The notes under the pieces are model-generated. The model searched no databases and was not told where the DNA came from. It saw nothing but the letters and a program-made list of their open reading frames with translations. Made by a program: the position numbers and the translations under genes. Below, piece by piece: positions 9,752-19,700 of a DNA stretch of 64,000 nt. The stretch comes from Flavobacterium cauense R2A-7 (GTDB lineage Bacteria > Bacteroidota > Bacteroidia > Flavobacteriales > Flavobacteriaceae), in the NCBI RefSeq assembly GCF_000498475.1, contig NZ_AVBI01000012.1, positions 124,001 through 188,000 on the forward strand, read 5' to 3'. The number at the start of each line of letters is the position of its first letter. Position 1 is the stretch's first letter.

Positions 9752-11866
9752 TTACTTTTCCGGATTTTCAAAATATTTTTTCAGTATCGCCGCAATTTTG
9801 ACTTTATCCAATGGTTTCGAAAGGTAATCGTCAAACCCAATTTCCTTGATCCGGTCTATTTCTTCGGAAAAAGAATAGGAGGTTTGTGCTATGATTGGAA
9901 TTTCGGTATTGAATTCCCGTATCTTTTGAAACGCTTCATAACCGTTTAAGTTGGGCATTTTTATATCCATGAAAACCAAATCGATTTCATTATTTTCTTT
10001 ACAAAGCTGAACGGCCTCGGCACCATCTTTGGCTCTGATAATTTTGAAACCGTGCATTTTTAAAAGCTTCTCAATCAAGATAAAATTAATATTGTCGTCT
10101 TCTGCCACTAAAATGATTTTTTCACTTCCCATGTCAATCGGAACCGTAATTTTTGATTCCTCCGATACCTCAACGTCGTCGCTTTCATCATAGTGTAACA
10201 AAATCGAAAAAGTAAATGTTGTTCCTATTCCGAGTTGGGATTTAAAATCGATTTCGCCTCCTAACATGGCAACATAAGCTTTGGAAATGGCTAATCCCAA
10301 GCCCAAGCCTTCGTTTGCGGAAATTCCTTTGGCGTTAATTTTACTGAAACGCTTAAAAACACTGCTTTGAAATTCTTCCGGAATACCAATTCCCGAATCC
10401 TTCACAGTGAACACAATTTTATTATCCACTTCATTAACAGCATATTCCAGCGTAACAGAACCCTCTTCAGTAAATTTAAAGGCGTTGTTTATCAGATTGG
10501 CAATTACTTCTCTGAGTTTTGTCCCATCGGTCAGGATCTTTTTACGAGCAGGTTTTTCAGGAGTAATCAATTTAAAATCGACCGCCTCATTGTGAAGAAT
10601 CCCTTTGCAGGAATTGAAGGTACTCTGAACCAGTTCGTCCAGATCAACAGCATAAATATTAGGTTTAACAATATTGGAATCGATTTTGGACATTTCAACC
10701 AAATCATCAATAATATCAATTAAGTTTTTACCGCTTTGTTTGATAATCGTGATAAATTCCTCTTTCTCAGCATCTGAAAAAGTAGGATTCGAGAGCATGT
10801 CGGTAAACCCTAAAATTGCATTCATCGGTGTTCTGATTTCATGCGATAAATTCATCAGAAACGCCGACTTGAGTTTGTCACTCTCCTCCGCTTTACTTTT
10901 TGCAATAGCCAGCTGCTCGGTTTTTACCTTATTTTCTTCAAAGAGTTTTCCGATGTATCGAAACTCGCCTCTTATATTTTTTAACGATGCAATAGCACTC
11001 GGATCACCATTCACTAAAATTTTCTTGATAAAACTGATGGGCAATCTCGACCATAAATTGGCGTAATAATAATACACTATCCACGACAAAAGAAGTGCTA
11101 GAGCGGTTATCAGAAGAATTCGTTTGGTTATGGAAAAATCGATATCATAAGCTCTTTTAAAATACAGACTCGATATTGTTTTTCCTTCATAATCTTTTAG
11201 CGGGATGACCGTGAAAACCGTTTTCCTTGCCTTTTCGTTTCCTTCGTAAAATTTAATTTTTGAACTGGAGATTTCTTCGATATTCGCAAAATATTCGGCA
11301 TCCAGTAAGCGGGCTATAAAAAAGTAACCGGAAGGCTGGGTTTTATTTTTATATGGATCGTTAGACGGATGTATGGTTGCCCCGTAAACTTCTACAATTC
11401 CTTCGGGTATTTTCAGATAAAACTTGTCGACTTTTTTTTCGCGGATTCGTTTTAGGGCAGCATCCGGAATAAAATCTTTTGTTTTTATTTTTAGCGTGGA
11501 CACTTTGGTAATAAAAGAGCCATCAATGGAATAAGCACACAAATATTCCACTTTATAGGTATCGATGATATTGGCCACTGAAGTATTAAACCAAGTGACG
11601 TCTTTGGTTTTGGTAAAATCCACAAACTCGTCCCAATACGTGGCATCGTTAATAACCGAAGTATAAGGTTCGGCATTGAGTTTTAACAACGAATTAATTT
11701 CATTACTGAATAATTCCCTACTGGATTTAAAAATTTGTTTTTCCTGTATCCGGGTATAAAAATACAAGGAGAGTACGAGTAACAATAACCCGAACGTTAC
11801 CAGTGAAAGTAACGTTATTACCTTGGAATAAGTTGAATCATTATAGCGTTTGGTAATGGATTTCAC
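9752..11866 (-). CDS. Hybrid sensor histidine kinase with CHASE4-like sensor and receiver domain
   Basis: This two-component signalling protein senses an extracytoplasmic cue and passes phosphate to its own receiver. A first membrane helix (about residues 16-38) is followed by an extracytoplasmic region resembling CHASE4 (WDEFVDFTKTKDVTWFN) and a second membrane helix near residue 250. Then come HisKA with the phosphoacceptor His342 (LSHEIRTPMNAILGF), HATPase (N box LINNAFKFT, DSGIGIP, GLGLAIS) and a REC domain with Asp634 (FMDIKMP). There is no Hpt domain. I chose the GTG at 11866 because the in-frame TTG at 11893 sits in a promoter-like TTTG; the longer form cannot be excluded. Confidence 0.88.
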   Translation of the reverse strand: MKSITKRYNDSTYSKVITLLSLVTFGLLLLVLSLYFYTRIQEKQIFKSSRELFSNEINSLLKLNAEPYTSVINDATYWDEFVDFTKTKDVTWFNTSVANIIDTYKVEYLCAYSIDGSFITKVSTLKIKTKDFIPDAALKRIREKKVDKFYLKIPEGIVEVYGATIHPSNDPYKNKTQPSGYFFIARLLDAEYFANIEEISSSKIKFYEGNEKARKTVFTVIPLKDYEGKTISSLYFKRAYDIDFSITKRILLITALALLLSWIVYYYYANLWSRLPISFIKKILVNGDPSAIASLKNIRGEFRYIGKLFEENKVKTEQLAIAKSKAEESDKLKSAFLMNLSHEIRTPMNAILGFTDMLSNPTFSDAEKEEFITIIKQSGKNLIDIIDDLVEMSKIDSNIVKPNIYAVDLDELVQSTFNSCKGILHNEAVDFKLITPEKPARKKILTDGTKLREVIANLINNAFKFTEEGSVTLEYAVNEVDNKIVFTVKDSGIGIPEEFQSSVFKRFSKINAKGISANEGLGLGLAISKAYVAMLGGEIDFKSQLGIGTTFTFSILLHYDESDDVEVSEESKITVPIDMGSEKIILVAEDDNINFILIEKLLKMHGFKIIRAKDGAEAVQLCKENNEIDLVFMDIKMPNLNGYEAFQKIREFNTEIPIIAQTSYSFSEEIDRIKEIGFDDYLSKPLDKVKIAAILKKYFENPEK

Positions 11867-11985
11867 TATTCTTGTTTTCAGATGCTGAACCAAATTCAGT
11901 AAGTTTTATCTAAAATTAACAACTTATCCGTAAAACAAGCAACTTATTTTAATTTTATTTGAAAATAAATTAATCCAACATAATT

Positions 11986-14172
11986 CTACAGCACTAACAA
12001 TCCGAAATCGCGCAGGGTATTAACCGGTTTAGAATACCAAAACAATTCGAAATCTTCCAAACCAGCTGTTTCATAATCCGATTTCACTTCGTTGAACGTA
12101 TACCGTTTTTCATTGGCAACTTCAATTTTCGCTAACAAAGCCAGCAACCACTCGCCTTTTTCTTTGTCGACTGTAATTTCAAAAACTTCTCGTTTGTCGT
12201 GAAACGTCATTTTCATCATTTCCCAGGAATTGCTTTTTTTGCTTTTCGTAAACGATTCTACCAAAGGTTTCCCGCCTATCCATACGATTTTCGCATTCGG
12301 TTTAACCGTAAAAAAGACTTCTTTTTCAAGACAATTGTAAATAAAATCAGGCTTTACCGTGGTTCTTGGAATTTTAAAATCGAACCAATCCTGTAACGGA
12401 TAATCGAAACAAATGCCATGCATGTAATTGAACAACGATTTCTTGAGTCCGAAGCTGAATTTATCGTGATTGATTCCGGTTTTGTCTTTAAATTGAATGT
12501 CGTTATTGGCAAAAGTGATTTCATTGCTTTCCGGAATCACACCGAATTCTTCCGGAAACATCCCAACCGGACTGTGCGCTGTCATGGCAAACTGGTGCCA
12601 AAATCCGGATTGCAACACTCCCAATTCGAACAACTGGCGTACCATTTCCAAACTGTCAATCGTTTCCTGAATGGTTTGTGTAGGATATCCGTACATCAAA
12701 TACGCATGCACCATAATACCTGCTTCGGTGAAGTTTCGGGTAACTTGCGCCACCTGTTCAACGGTTACACCTTTCTTAATGAGCGCTAACAATCTATCGG
12801 AAGCCACTTCCAATCCGCCGGAAACTGCGATACAACCGGAAGCTTTCAGTAACACACACAAATCTGCGGTGAAACTTTTTTCGAAGCGAATGTTCGTCCA
12901 CCACGTAACTGTTAGATTTCGTCGGAGAATTTCCAACGCCACTTCCCGCATTAAGGCCGGAGGCGCCGCTTCATCTACAAAATGAAAACCGTTATGCCCC
13001 GTTTGAGCAATCAGCTCTTCCATTCGGTCGACCAGAATTTTGGCGGCAATGGGTTCGTAAATTTTGATATAATCTAAGGATATGTCGCAGAATGTACATT
13101 TTCCCCAATAACATCCGTGAGCCATGGTGAGTTTGTTCCAGCGACCGTCGCTCCAAAGACTGTGCATCGGATTGGCAATTTCGATTACGGAAATGTATTT
13201 ATCCAACAACAAATCGGTATAATCCGGTGTGCCGACTTCATTTTGTTTGTAATCTTGGCGAAGCGAATTATTTTTATAAATCACCCGGTTGTTTTCCAGC
13301 AAAAATGTTCTTTTAAATTCGTTGTGTTCAGGATTTTCAATGTGTGCAACCAAAAGTTCGACAGGAAGTTCGCCATCGTCCAAGGTAATAAAATCGAAAA
13401 ATTCAAAAACGCGATTGTCTTTTAATTCCCGTAATTCAGTATTCGGAAAACCACCACCCATGGCCACTTTAACCTCAGGAAAATGTTCCTTAATGTATTG
13501 TGAACAACGAAAGGCACTGTAGAGATTTCCAGGGAAAGGGATCGAGAAACAAATCAGTTTTGGCTCTATTTCGCTAAGTTTTTCATGGAGGATTTTCAAA
13601 GTAATTACATCGATGAAAGTAGGCGCAGTCTGAAGATATTCGTACAATTCATCAAACGAATTGGCACTTCTGCCCAAACGTTCGGCATAGCGACTGAATC
13701 CGAAGTTTTCGTCGACCGTTTCCACAATGAAATCGGATAAATCTTCGAGGTATAAAGTCGCCAAATGCTTGGCTTTGTCCTGCATTCCCATGGTTCCGAA
13801 CGCCCAATCCATATCATCGAGCTGACTGAAACGGGAAGCTTCGGGTAGGAAACCGTCCGAACAAATCTGACGCGCCAAAGTGGGATTATTTCCCTGAAGA
13901 AAAGCAATTACCGAATCGATGGTTTTGATGTACTCGTTCTGTAAACTAAAAATCCGTTGACAATTATCAGAAAACGAATCTTTATTGGCTTCAGAATACT
14001 TAAAAATGCCTATTAATCCTTCTTTTGAAAACAATTGTAAAATCGCTTCGATACCCAAATCGATCTGAAAGGAACTGATATTTTTCGTATTCAGAAAACC
14101 TTTTAAATAAGCTGTTGCCGGATACGGTGTATTCAGTTGGGTGAAGGGCGGAGTGATTAAAAGTGTTTTGAT
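11986..14172 (-). CDS. B12-binding-domain radical SAM protein, non-canonical start
   Basis: The product (about 728 residues) has a cobalamin-binding-like N-terminal region (PFPGNLYSAFRCSQYIKEHFP, then KVAMGGGFPNTELRE) followed by a radical SAM domain with cysteines 354, 359 and 362 in HGCYWGKCTFC, spaced CX4CX2C. The substrate is unknown. The first in-frame TTG is at 14058, but the reading frame continues upstream for 38 codons with family-typical sequence (TLLITPPFTQLNTPYPATA). An in-frame TAA closes the frame further up and no ATG, GTG or TTG lies between. ATC at 14172 is the best placed initiator, 16 nt after a perfect -7 box. A sequencing error is the simple alternative. Confidence 0.85.
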   Translation of the reverse strand: MKTLLITPPFTQLNTPYPATAYLKGFLNTKNISSFQIDLGIEAILQLFSKEGLIGIFKYSEANKDSFSDNCQRIFSLQNEYIKTIDSVIAFLQGNNPTLARQICSDGFLPEASRFSQLDDMDWAFGTMGMQDKAKHLATLYLEDLSDFIVETVDENFGFSRYAERLGRSANSFDELYEYLQTAPTFIDVITLKILHEKLSEIEPKLICFSIPFPGNLYSAFRCSQYIKEHFPEVKVAMGGGFPNTELRELKDNRVFEFFDFITLDDGELPVELLVAHIENPEHNEFKRTFLLENNRVIYKNNSLRQDYKQNEVGTPDYTDLLLDKYISVIEIANPMHSLWSDGRWNKLTMAHGCYWGKCTFCDISLDYIKIYEPIAAKILVDRMEELIAQTGHNGFHFVDEAAPPALMREVALEILRRNLTVTWWTNIRFEKSFTADLCVLLKASGCIAVSGGLEVASDRLLALIKKGVTVEQVAQVTRNFTEAGIMVHAYLMYGYPTQTIQETIDSLEMVRQLFELGVLQSGFWHQFAMTAHSPVGMFPEEFGVIPESNEITFANNDIQFKDKTGINHDKFSFGLKKSLFNYMHGICFDYPLQDWFDFKIPRTTVKPDFIYNCLEKEVFFTVKPNAKIVWIGGKPLVESFTKSKKSNSWEMMKMTFHDKREVFEITVDKEKGEWLLALLAKIEVANEKRYTFNEVKSDYETAGLEDFELFWYSKPVNTLRDFGLLVL

Positions 14173-14188
14173 AGCAGAATAGTTTATG

Positions 14189-14196
14189 CAAAAATA
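14189..14196 (-). promoter_or_regulatory. -7 box TATTTTTG of the radical SAM gene
   Basis: Exact TAnnTTTG match on the minus strand. It limits the 5' end of the message to roughly 14180-14186, so translation should start downstream of that. Confidence 0.55.
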
Positions 14197-14277
14197 ATGG
14201 TTAATTTATAAAGTTTACGTACTATTTTTTCTACTTTTACGCTGCATTATAAAAATACGTAAATTTTTACAACTAAA

Positions 14278-16437
14278 ATGGTATCAAACTATAGCAGTAC
14301 TTTCCGATTCTCAATTGGCTTCCTTTCGATTCTTTTTTTCTTGTTATTTTCACCAAAAACAAGAGCACAAACTTATGTTGTTTGGAATTCCGCGGGCGGA
14401 GCCAATACTTTAACCGGAAGTTTTCCAGGAGGAACTGTTACCGTAACCGAAACAGGACCCGGAAATTTAGTTTCAATTTCTTCGCCTTCTTCCTTTACCG
14501 CAAACATCGTAACAACTGGCTCTCGAACCTTTTCGACATTTGGTCCTTCCACAACACCTCCGTCTAAAAGTTTGACATTTACTTTTTCAACTCCGGTAAT
14601 AATCACCCGATACAATATGGGGGACATTGATTTAGGCGGAACATGGAATGACACTTTTACATTTTCAGGTGTCACTTTTACAGGAGCCACGGGTTCAGAT
14701 TGTACTGCTACTGTTGGCGGAGCTGTCGCAACGGGTAATTTGGGGAATAATGCAGAATTTGCCTCTTGGACAAACAGTACAACAGCTATTACTTCGTTTT
14801 CAATCAATTATGCCAATACCGGAGGTAAAACCCATGCTTTTTTAGCTTATTCATTAGAAGTAATGTTGGCCCCGACAAGTGCAACGGTAACAGTAAACAA
14901 TACTTTTTTGTGTCCAAGTCAGACTGCTACAGTTACCGCAACTCCAGGATCACCGGGCACATACAGTTATGCTTGGACAGTTCCTGCCGGAGTACCAAAT
15001 CCGGGTAATGTTGCCAGTTTTACCACTACAACTGCAGGAACTTATAGCGTTGTAATAACAAATCTGACTACCGGTTCGGTAAGTGCAAGCAGCTCCGGAA
15101 CAGTGACAGCTTATACTGTTGAAACACCGGTATTTAATCAAATCAACCCTATTTGTTCGGGAAATACATTAACACTCCCGACAACATCCACAAATGGTAT
15201 CACTGGAACGTGGGCGCCTGCTGTAGATAATTCACAAACAACCACTTACACTTTCACCCCAACTAGCAATCCTTGTGCAACAACAGCATCCATGACAGTC
15301 GTAGTAACACCTCGACCAACACCATTATTTACACAAATTGCACCTATATGTGAAGGAAATACATTAGGAGCCCTTCCCACAATATCCACCAACGGATTCA
15401 CAGGAACGTGGACACCTGCACTTAACAATACACAAACCACGACATACACATTTACTCCAATAAGCGGCGAATGTGCTACCACAACCACTATGACGATAGT
15501 AGTGAATCCCAGAGTTACGCCTCAGTTTACGCAAGTTGCCGAAATATGTTCCGGAGACACATTAGCAGCTCTTCCGACCACCTCAAATAACGGTGTAACC
15601 GGATCTTGGTTGCCTGCTTTAAGCAATTTACAAACCACTACGTATACTTTTACCCCAGACGCCAGTTTTTGTGCTACTACAACACAGATGACCATCATAG
15701 TAAATCCGATTCTAACCCCAACTTTCACTGCGGTTAATCCTAGTTGTTTCGGAAGTTCTGTTACTCTGCCAAACCTATCAAACAATGGAGTTAGCGGAAC
15801 ATGGTCTCCAAATTTTAACCCTGCAGCAACCACACTATACACTTTTACCCCAAATCCGGGACAATGCGCAATCCCTACAACAATGCAAGTGGTCGTTTTA
15901 GATGATTTTGACTTTGAAATCATCGGCGGATGTCAAAATAATGATTTTATTCTACAGGTTGCCCCTTTAGGGAACAGTTTCGACAGCGATTCAGCAGGTT
16001 ACGAATGGCAAAACAATGCCGTATCCGTTGGCAATAACAGTAGTTCATTCAATGTCACATCTTATGTAAACTCGACTTTAATAACGGAAACACTGCCACT
16101 GACTTTTGATGTAATTGTTACTGACAACAATAACTGTGTTAAAACCAAGTCAATTTCAGTGGAAAATATGTACTGTGACATTCAAAACGGAATCTCACCC
16201 AACAATGACAATTTAAACGAATTTTTTGACTTACGTTTATTAGAGGTAAAACACCTTAACATCTTTAACAGATACGGAGTTAAAGTGTACGATAAAGAGA
16301 ATTACACGGACCAATGGCGCGGACAGACAAACAGCGGTGAATCGTTACCAACAGGAACATATTACTATCTGATCGAATTTAAAAACAACCGGAACATAAA
16401 AACAGGCTGGATTTATATTAACCGAGAAATCAAATAA
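14278..16437 (+). CDS. T9SS type-B sorted secreted protein with four Cys-containing repeats
   Basis: A signal peptide (ending SPKTRAQ) targets this 719-residue protein to the periplasm. The C-terminal 85 residues (NGISPNNDNLNEFFDLR, then NIFNRYGVKVYDKENY and the PTGTYYYLIEF motif) form the CHU_C/type-B sorting domain used by the type IX secretion system. The N-terminal 200 residues are beta-rich (a possible PEP-CTERM-like or carbohydrate-binding fold, not identified). Residues about 284-545 contain four tandem repeats of about 66 residues, each with two cysteines and a TTTYTFTP core. It is probably secreted or surface attached and acts as an adhesin-like protein. A second type-B protein follows. 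Confidence 0.88.
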   Translation: MVSNYSSTFRFSIGFLSILFFLLFSPKTRAQTYVVWNSAGGANTLTGSFPGGTVTVTETGPGNLVSISSPSSFTANIVTTGSRTFSTFGPSTTPPSKSLTFTFSTPVIITRYNMGDIDLGGTWNDTFTFSGVTFTGATGSDCTATVGGAVATGNLGNNAEFASWTNSTTAITSFSINYANTGGKTHAFLAYSLEVMLAPTSATVTVNNTFLCPSQTATVTATPGSPGTYSYAWTVPAGVPNPGNVASFTTTTAGTYSVVITNLTTGSVSASSSGTVTAYTVETPVFNQINPICSGNTLTLPTTSTNGITGTWAPAVDNSQTTTYTFTPTSNPCATTASMTVVVTPRPTPLFTQIAPICEGNTLGALPTISTNGFTGTWTPALNNTQTTTYTFTPISGECATTTTMTIVVNPRVTPQFTQVAEICSGDTLAALPTTSNNGVTGSWLPALSNLQTTTYTFTPDASFCATTTQMTIIVNPILTPTFTAVNPSCFGSSVTLPNLSNNGVSGTWSPNFNPAATTLYTFTPNPGQCAIPTTMQVVVLDDFDFEIIGGCQNNDFILQVAPLGNSFDSDSAGYEWQNNAVSVGNNSSSFNVTSYVNSTLITETLPLTFDVIVTDNNNCVKTKSISVENMYCDIQNGISPNNDNLNEFFDLRLLEVKHLNIFNRYGVKVYDKENYTDQWRGQTNSGESLPTGTYYYLIEFKNNRNIKTGWIYINREIK
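15127..15906 (+). repeat. Four in-frame coding repeats of 195-198 bp
   Basis: Units begin at about 15127, 15322, 15520 and 15718. Each encodes a domain with a Cys near the start (PICSGN/PICEGN/EICSGD/PSCFGS), a central GTW/GSW and a TTTYTFTP-like strand followed by a second Cys. Confidence 0.8.
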
Positions 16438-16496
16438 AATACCCAATCTGTTAAAACAACTGTATATCTTGACATACAAAGTACTTTAGCCCTAAG

Positions 16497-16547
16497 CTAA
16501 GATGGGGTAATAATGGCATTTTACTGTCATTATTACTCCAATCTTAA
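16497..16547 (+). terminator. Long hairpin between two T9SS genes, possible terminator
   Basis: About 16 paired bases (TGGGGTAATAATGGCA with its near-complement, two G-T pairs), extended by AAGAT/ATCTT across a one-base bulge, around the loop TTTTAC. No T run follows, so it may be a structural or processing element rather than a standard terminator. Confidence 0.5.
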
Positions 16548-16705
16548 TATCAATAAGTGTAAAATTTCGTCATCAACGAATAGGATATTTGCTCATTTTA
16601 ACAACTTGAACACACAATCTTTCACACAAAGAAAACAATCCGTAAACTTTATGCAAAGTTTTATTTAAATAATTATTTCCATAAGAATAATTGTAACATT
16701 TCTCA

Positions 16706-16713
16706 TATTTTTG
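16706..16713 (+). promoter_or_regulatory. -7 box TATTTTTG of the second T9SS gene
   Basis: Exact TAnnTTTG. Its last three bases are an in-frame TTG that would be miscalled as a start; the real start is the GTG at 16729. Confidence 0.6.
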
Positions 16714-16728
16714 CAAAAAAAATATTAC

Positions 16729-19700
16729 GTGAGACATTTCCTTTACCTTTTAAGCCTATTATACTCAACCACTTTGTTTTCACAAAACAAAATTTCATTA
16801 AAGGAACCAATACGCTTTGAAAACAGCAGTTTCAATAAAAAAATTAAAACAATAGAGGACCGCAAAAACCAAACAAATAGCGATTCTATTGAACGTGCTC
16901 TTTTTTTAAAACGCAAACAACAGGAAACTGAACTAAACCATAAAAATCATTCCCATTCAAAAGCCACACTGAATCCTGTTCATCTTTGCAGTAACAGTAA
17001 TTTTGAAGAGTTTGAAACCATTTCCGGAACGAACGTGCTGAAAAATTTTTTGTATACCACGACGAACCCTATCAATCCGACACAATGTGTTACCCCTTTC
17101 ACAACGGCCAATCAAGAAATTGCGCAATACGACCCAAGTCTGAGTAATTTAATGGCCTCTACCGTACCTTTCAATTTTATTGATGAATTCATCGGTGATA
17201 TCAACGCTTTCGACCAGTTTGCCTTACAAATAAACTACAAGAACTCTTATACGACATCAGGAGTTGTTCAGGCCAAACGCTTTAAAACCAACAATGAAAA
17301 CAATGTGATTTTCAATTATAAAGCCGTATTGCAAAGTATCAGTTCCTCAGGACATTTCAACGAACAGCCTTTTTTCAAAGCCCGGATTATCAATAATGCA
17401 GGTGCAGTTGTAAGTGAATTTTGCGTTATCGGAGATCCTACAAACTGTATATTCACCCAAGCTCCCGGATATGAAGCTGGAAGCATTGTTTTGTATACCC
17501 AAAACTGGCAATCCGGAAGTTTGGACATATCATCCATACCTAATAACGAGGAATTTATCATTGAATTTACAGCGGCACGTTGTGGTTTAGGAGGACATTT
17601 CGGTTATGCCTATATTGATGATTTGTGTCTGCATCATTCCAATGAGAATTTACAAGGAAGTATCGAATTGGATCCACTATATAAAATCTGTCCTACTCTA
17701 CCCATATCCGTTTGCGGAACATTTACGGTTCCGAATTCAGGAGGTGTTGCAGCTTCAGTGGAATCGGTTACTTTAAATGTATACGACAGCAATAATGCAA
17801 TTATCTTCACCTCCACTACCCCAACATCATTAGATTTAATCAATAAGACGTTTTGTTTTGAATTGGATGGAACCAATTTGCCTAATACAGCCACTGCCAA
17901 TTATAATGTAGGTGTGATCATCAATTATGGTGTAACCGCGACCGGTTGTTCGGGAACCAGTTTTAGTTCGGCAAGCGACAACGATGCTAATCCGGGATGG
18001 GATATTTCATTTATGAATTGTACTCCGGATTGCAACTTTACACTTCAGACCGGAATTCTTAAACTTTGTGACGGAAACGGAGACGGTAAAGAGTTTTTTG
18101 ACCTTACCAATATTGATTCGCAATTGATAGGAACACAACCCGGTTTAACAATAAGTTACTTTACAACTCTTACTAATGCAACAAACGACACTAATCCCAT
18201 AGTGAGTTTTACCAACCACGAAAGTTATTCGACAACACTTTATGCCAGAGTTACCAAAGACGCTACCTGCTTTAAAATTATTGCTTTTCAGGTTACCGTA
18301 AAAAACCCTTCGGGAACCATTTCGGGAATTCTGAATGTTTGCAGTGGAAGTACCACACTTACTGCTTCTCCGGGAGTGAGTTATTTATGGTCAAACGGCG
18401 ACACGACTCGAAGCACGGTCGTTACCGCTATAGGAACATACAGCGTAACCATAACGGATGCAGACGGTTGTATTTCAAATGCTTCTGTTACCATTATACC
18501 TAGTCAAGTTGCGGTATCACCAACAGTTGATGTTACTCAACCCACTTGTTTTGTAAGTACCGGAACCATTAACATCACTTCCCCTGCAGCAGAATACAGT
18601 TTTGACAATGGCATTACCTGGACAACCAATTCTCAAATGACGAATCTTCCTATCGGAACCTATAACATCAAAATAAAAACAGTGAACAACTGTATTTCCT
18701 ATGCTAAAACCATCAATATTATCCCTTACCTATCATCGTATCCTTACTATACAAGTATTGATCCTACAAGTTGCAATGGTTTTGGAAGTATCACCATAAC
18801 CACGCTGGCTACAGAATACAGTTTTGACAATGGTGCAACATGGGGAACAAGCAATACAGCAAACAATTTACCTGTAGGCACTTATCTAATCCGTACAAAA
18901 GATGCATTTGGCTGCATTTCGAATTTCAACAGTGTTGTTTTTTACAACCAGTTTTTATCGGCACCAACCTATACGTTTATAGCACCTTATTGTTCTAATT
19001 TGGGAAGCATCACCATTACTACACCGGCAGCCGAATACAGTATTGACGGCGGAACCACATGGCAAACTTCCGATACATTTAACAACCTTTCTTCGGGAAG
19101 TTATGTTATAAAAATAAAAAATGCACAAGGCTGTACCTCTCCAAATCTATATGTTTATTTAACCCGTTTTGAAAACAGCTACCCAACTTATACCATTGAT
19201 GAGGCGGGATGCAATAAATATGCTTCTGTAACCATAACAACACCGGCTGATTTTTACAGTTTTGACGGAGGAACAACTTGGTCCACCAATAACACTTTAG
19301 GCAACTTAAACAATGGTGCCAACCTACAGTTAAAAATACGTCGCGGACTAAGTTGTGTGTCCTACTCGCAAAACGTACGCATTAATTCAAATTTCCGCCC
19401 GCTGCCCGCCGTTATTGATTTCGCCACTTTAGTTTGCGACAATTCCAACAACGGAAACGAACCGGTTAACCTTTCGTTATACAACAGTAATATCATTGCT
19501 GGTCCTTCAAATTATACCTTCAGCTATTACAACTCGCTAAATGGAGCACAAAACCAATTGAGTAGTGATGTGATATCGAATTACAGTACGTTTAATCTGA
19601 ATGTCACCAATACAACACTTTACGTTTTGGTAAAAGACATTTACGGCTGTTCCGATATCGCCACTTTAGAACTTACGTTGATTCCGACACCCGTTATCAC

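Noticed and set aside
15246..15923. Minus-strand ORFs (80 and 133 codons) with repeated Val/Gly text
   Set aside because: They are the reverse reading of the four coding repeats of the T9SS gene.
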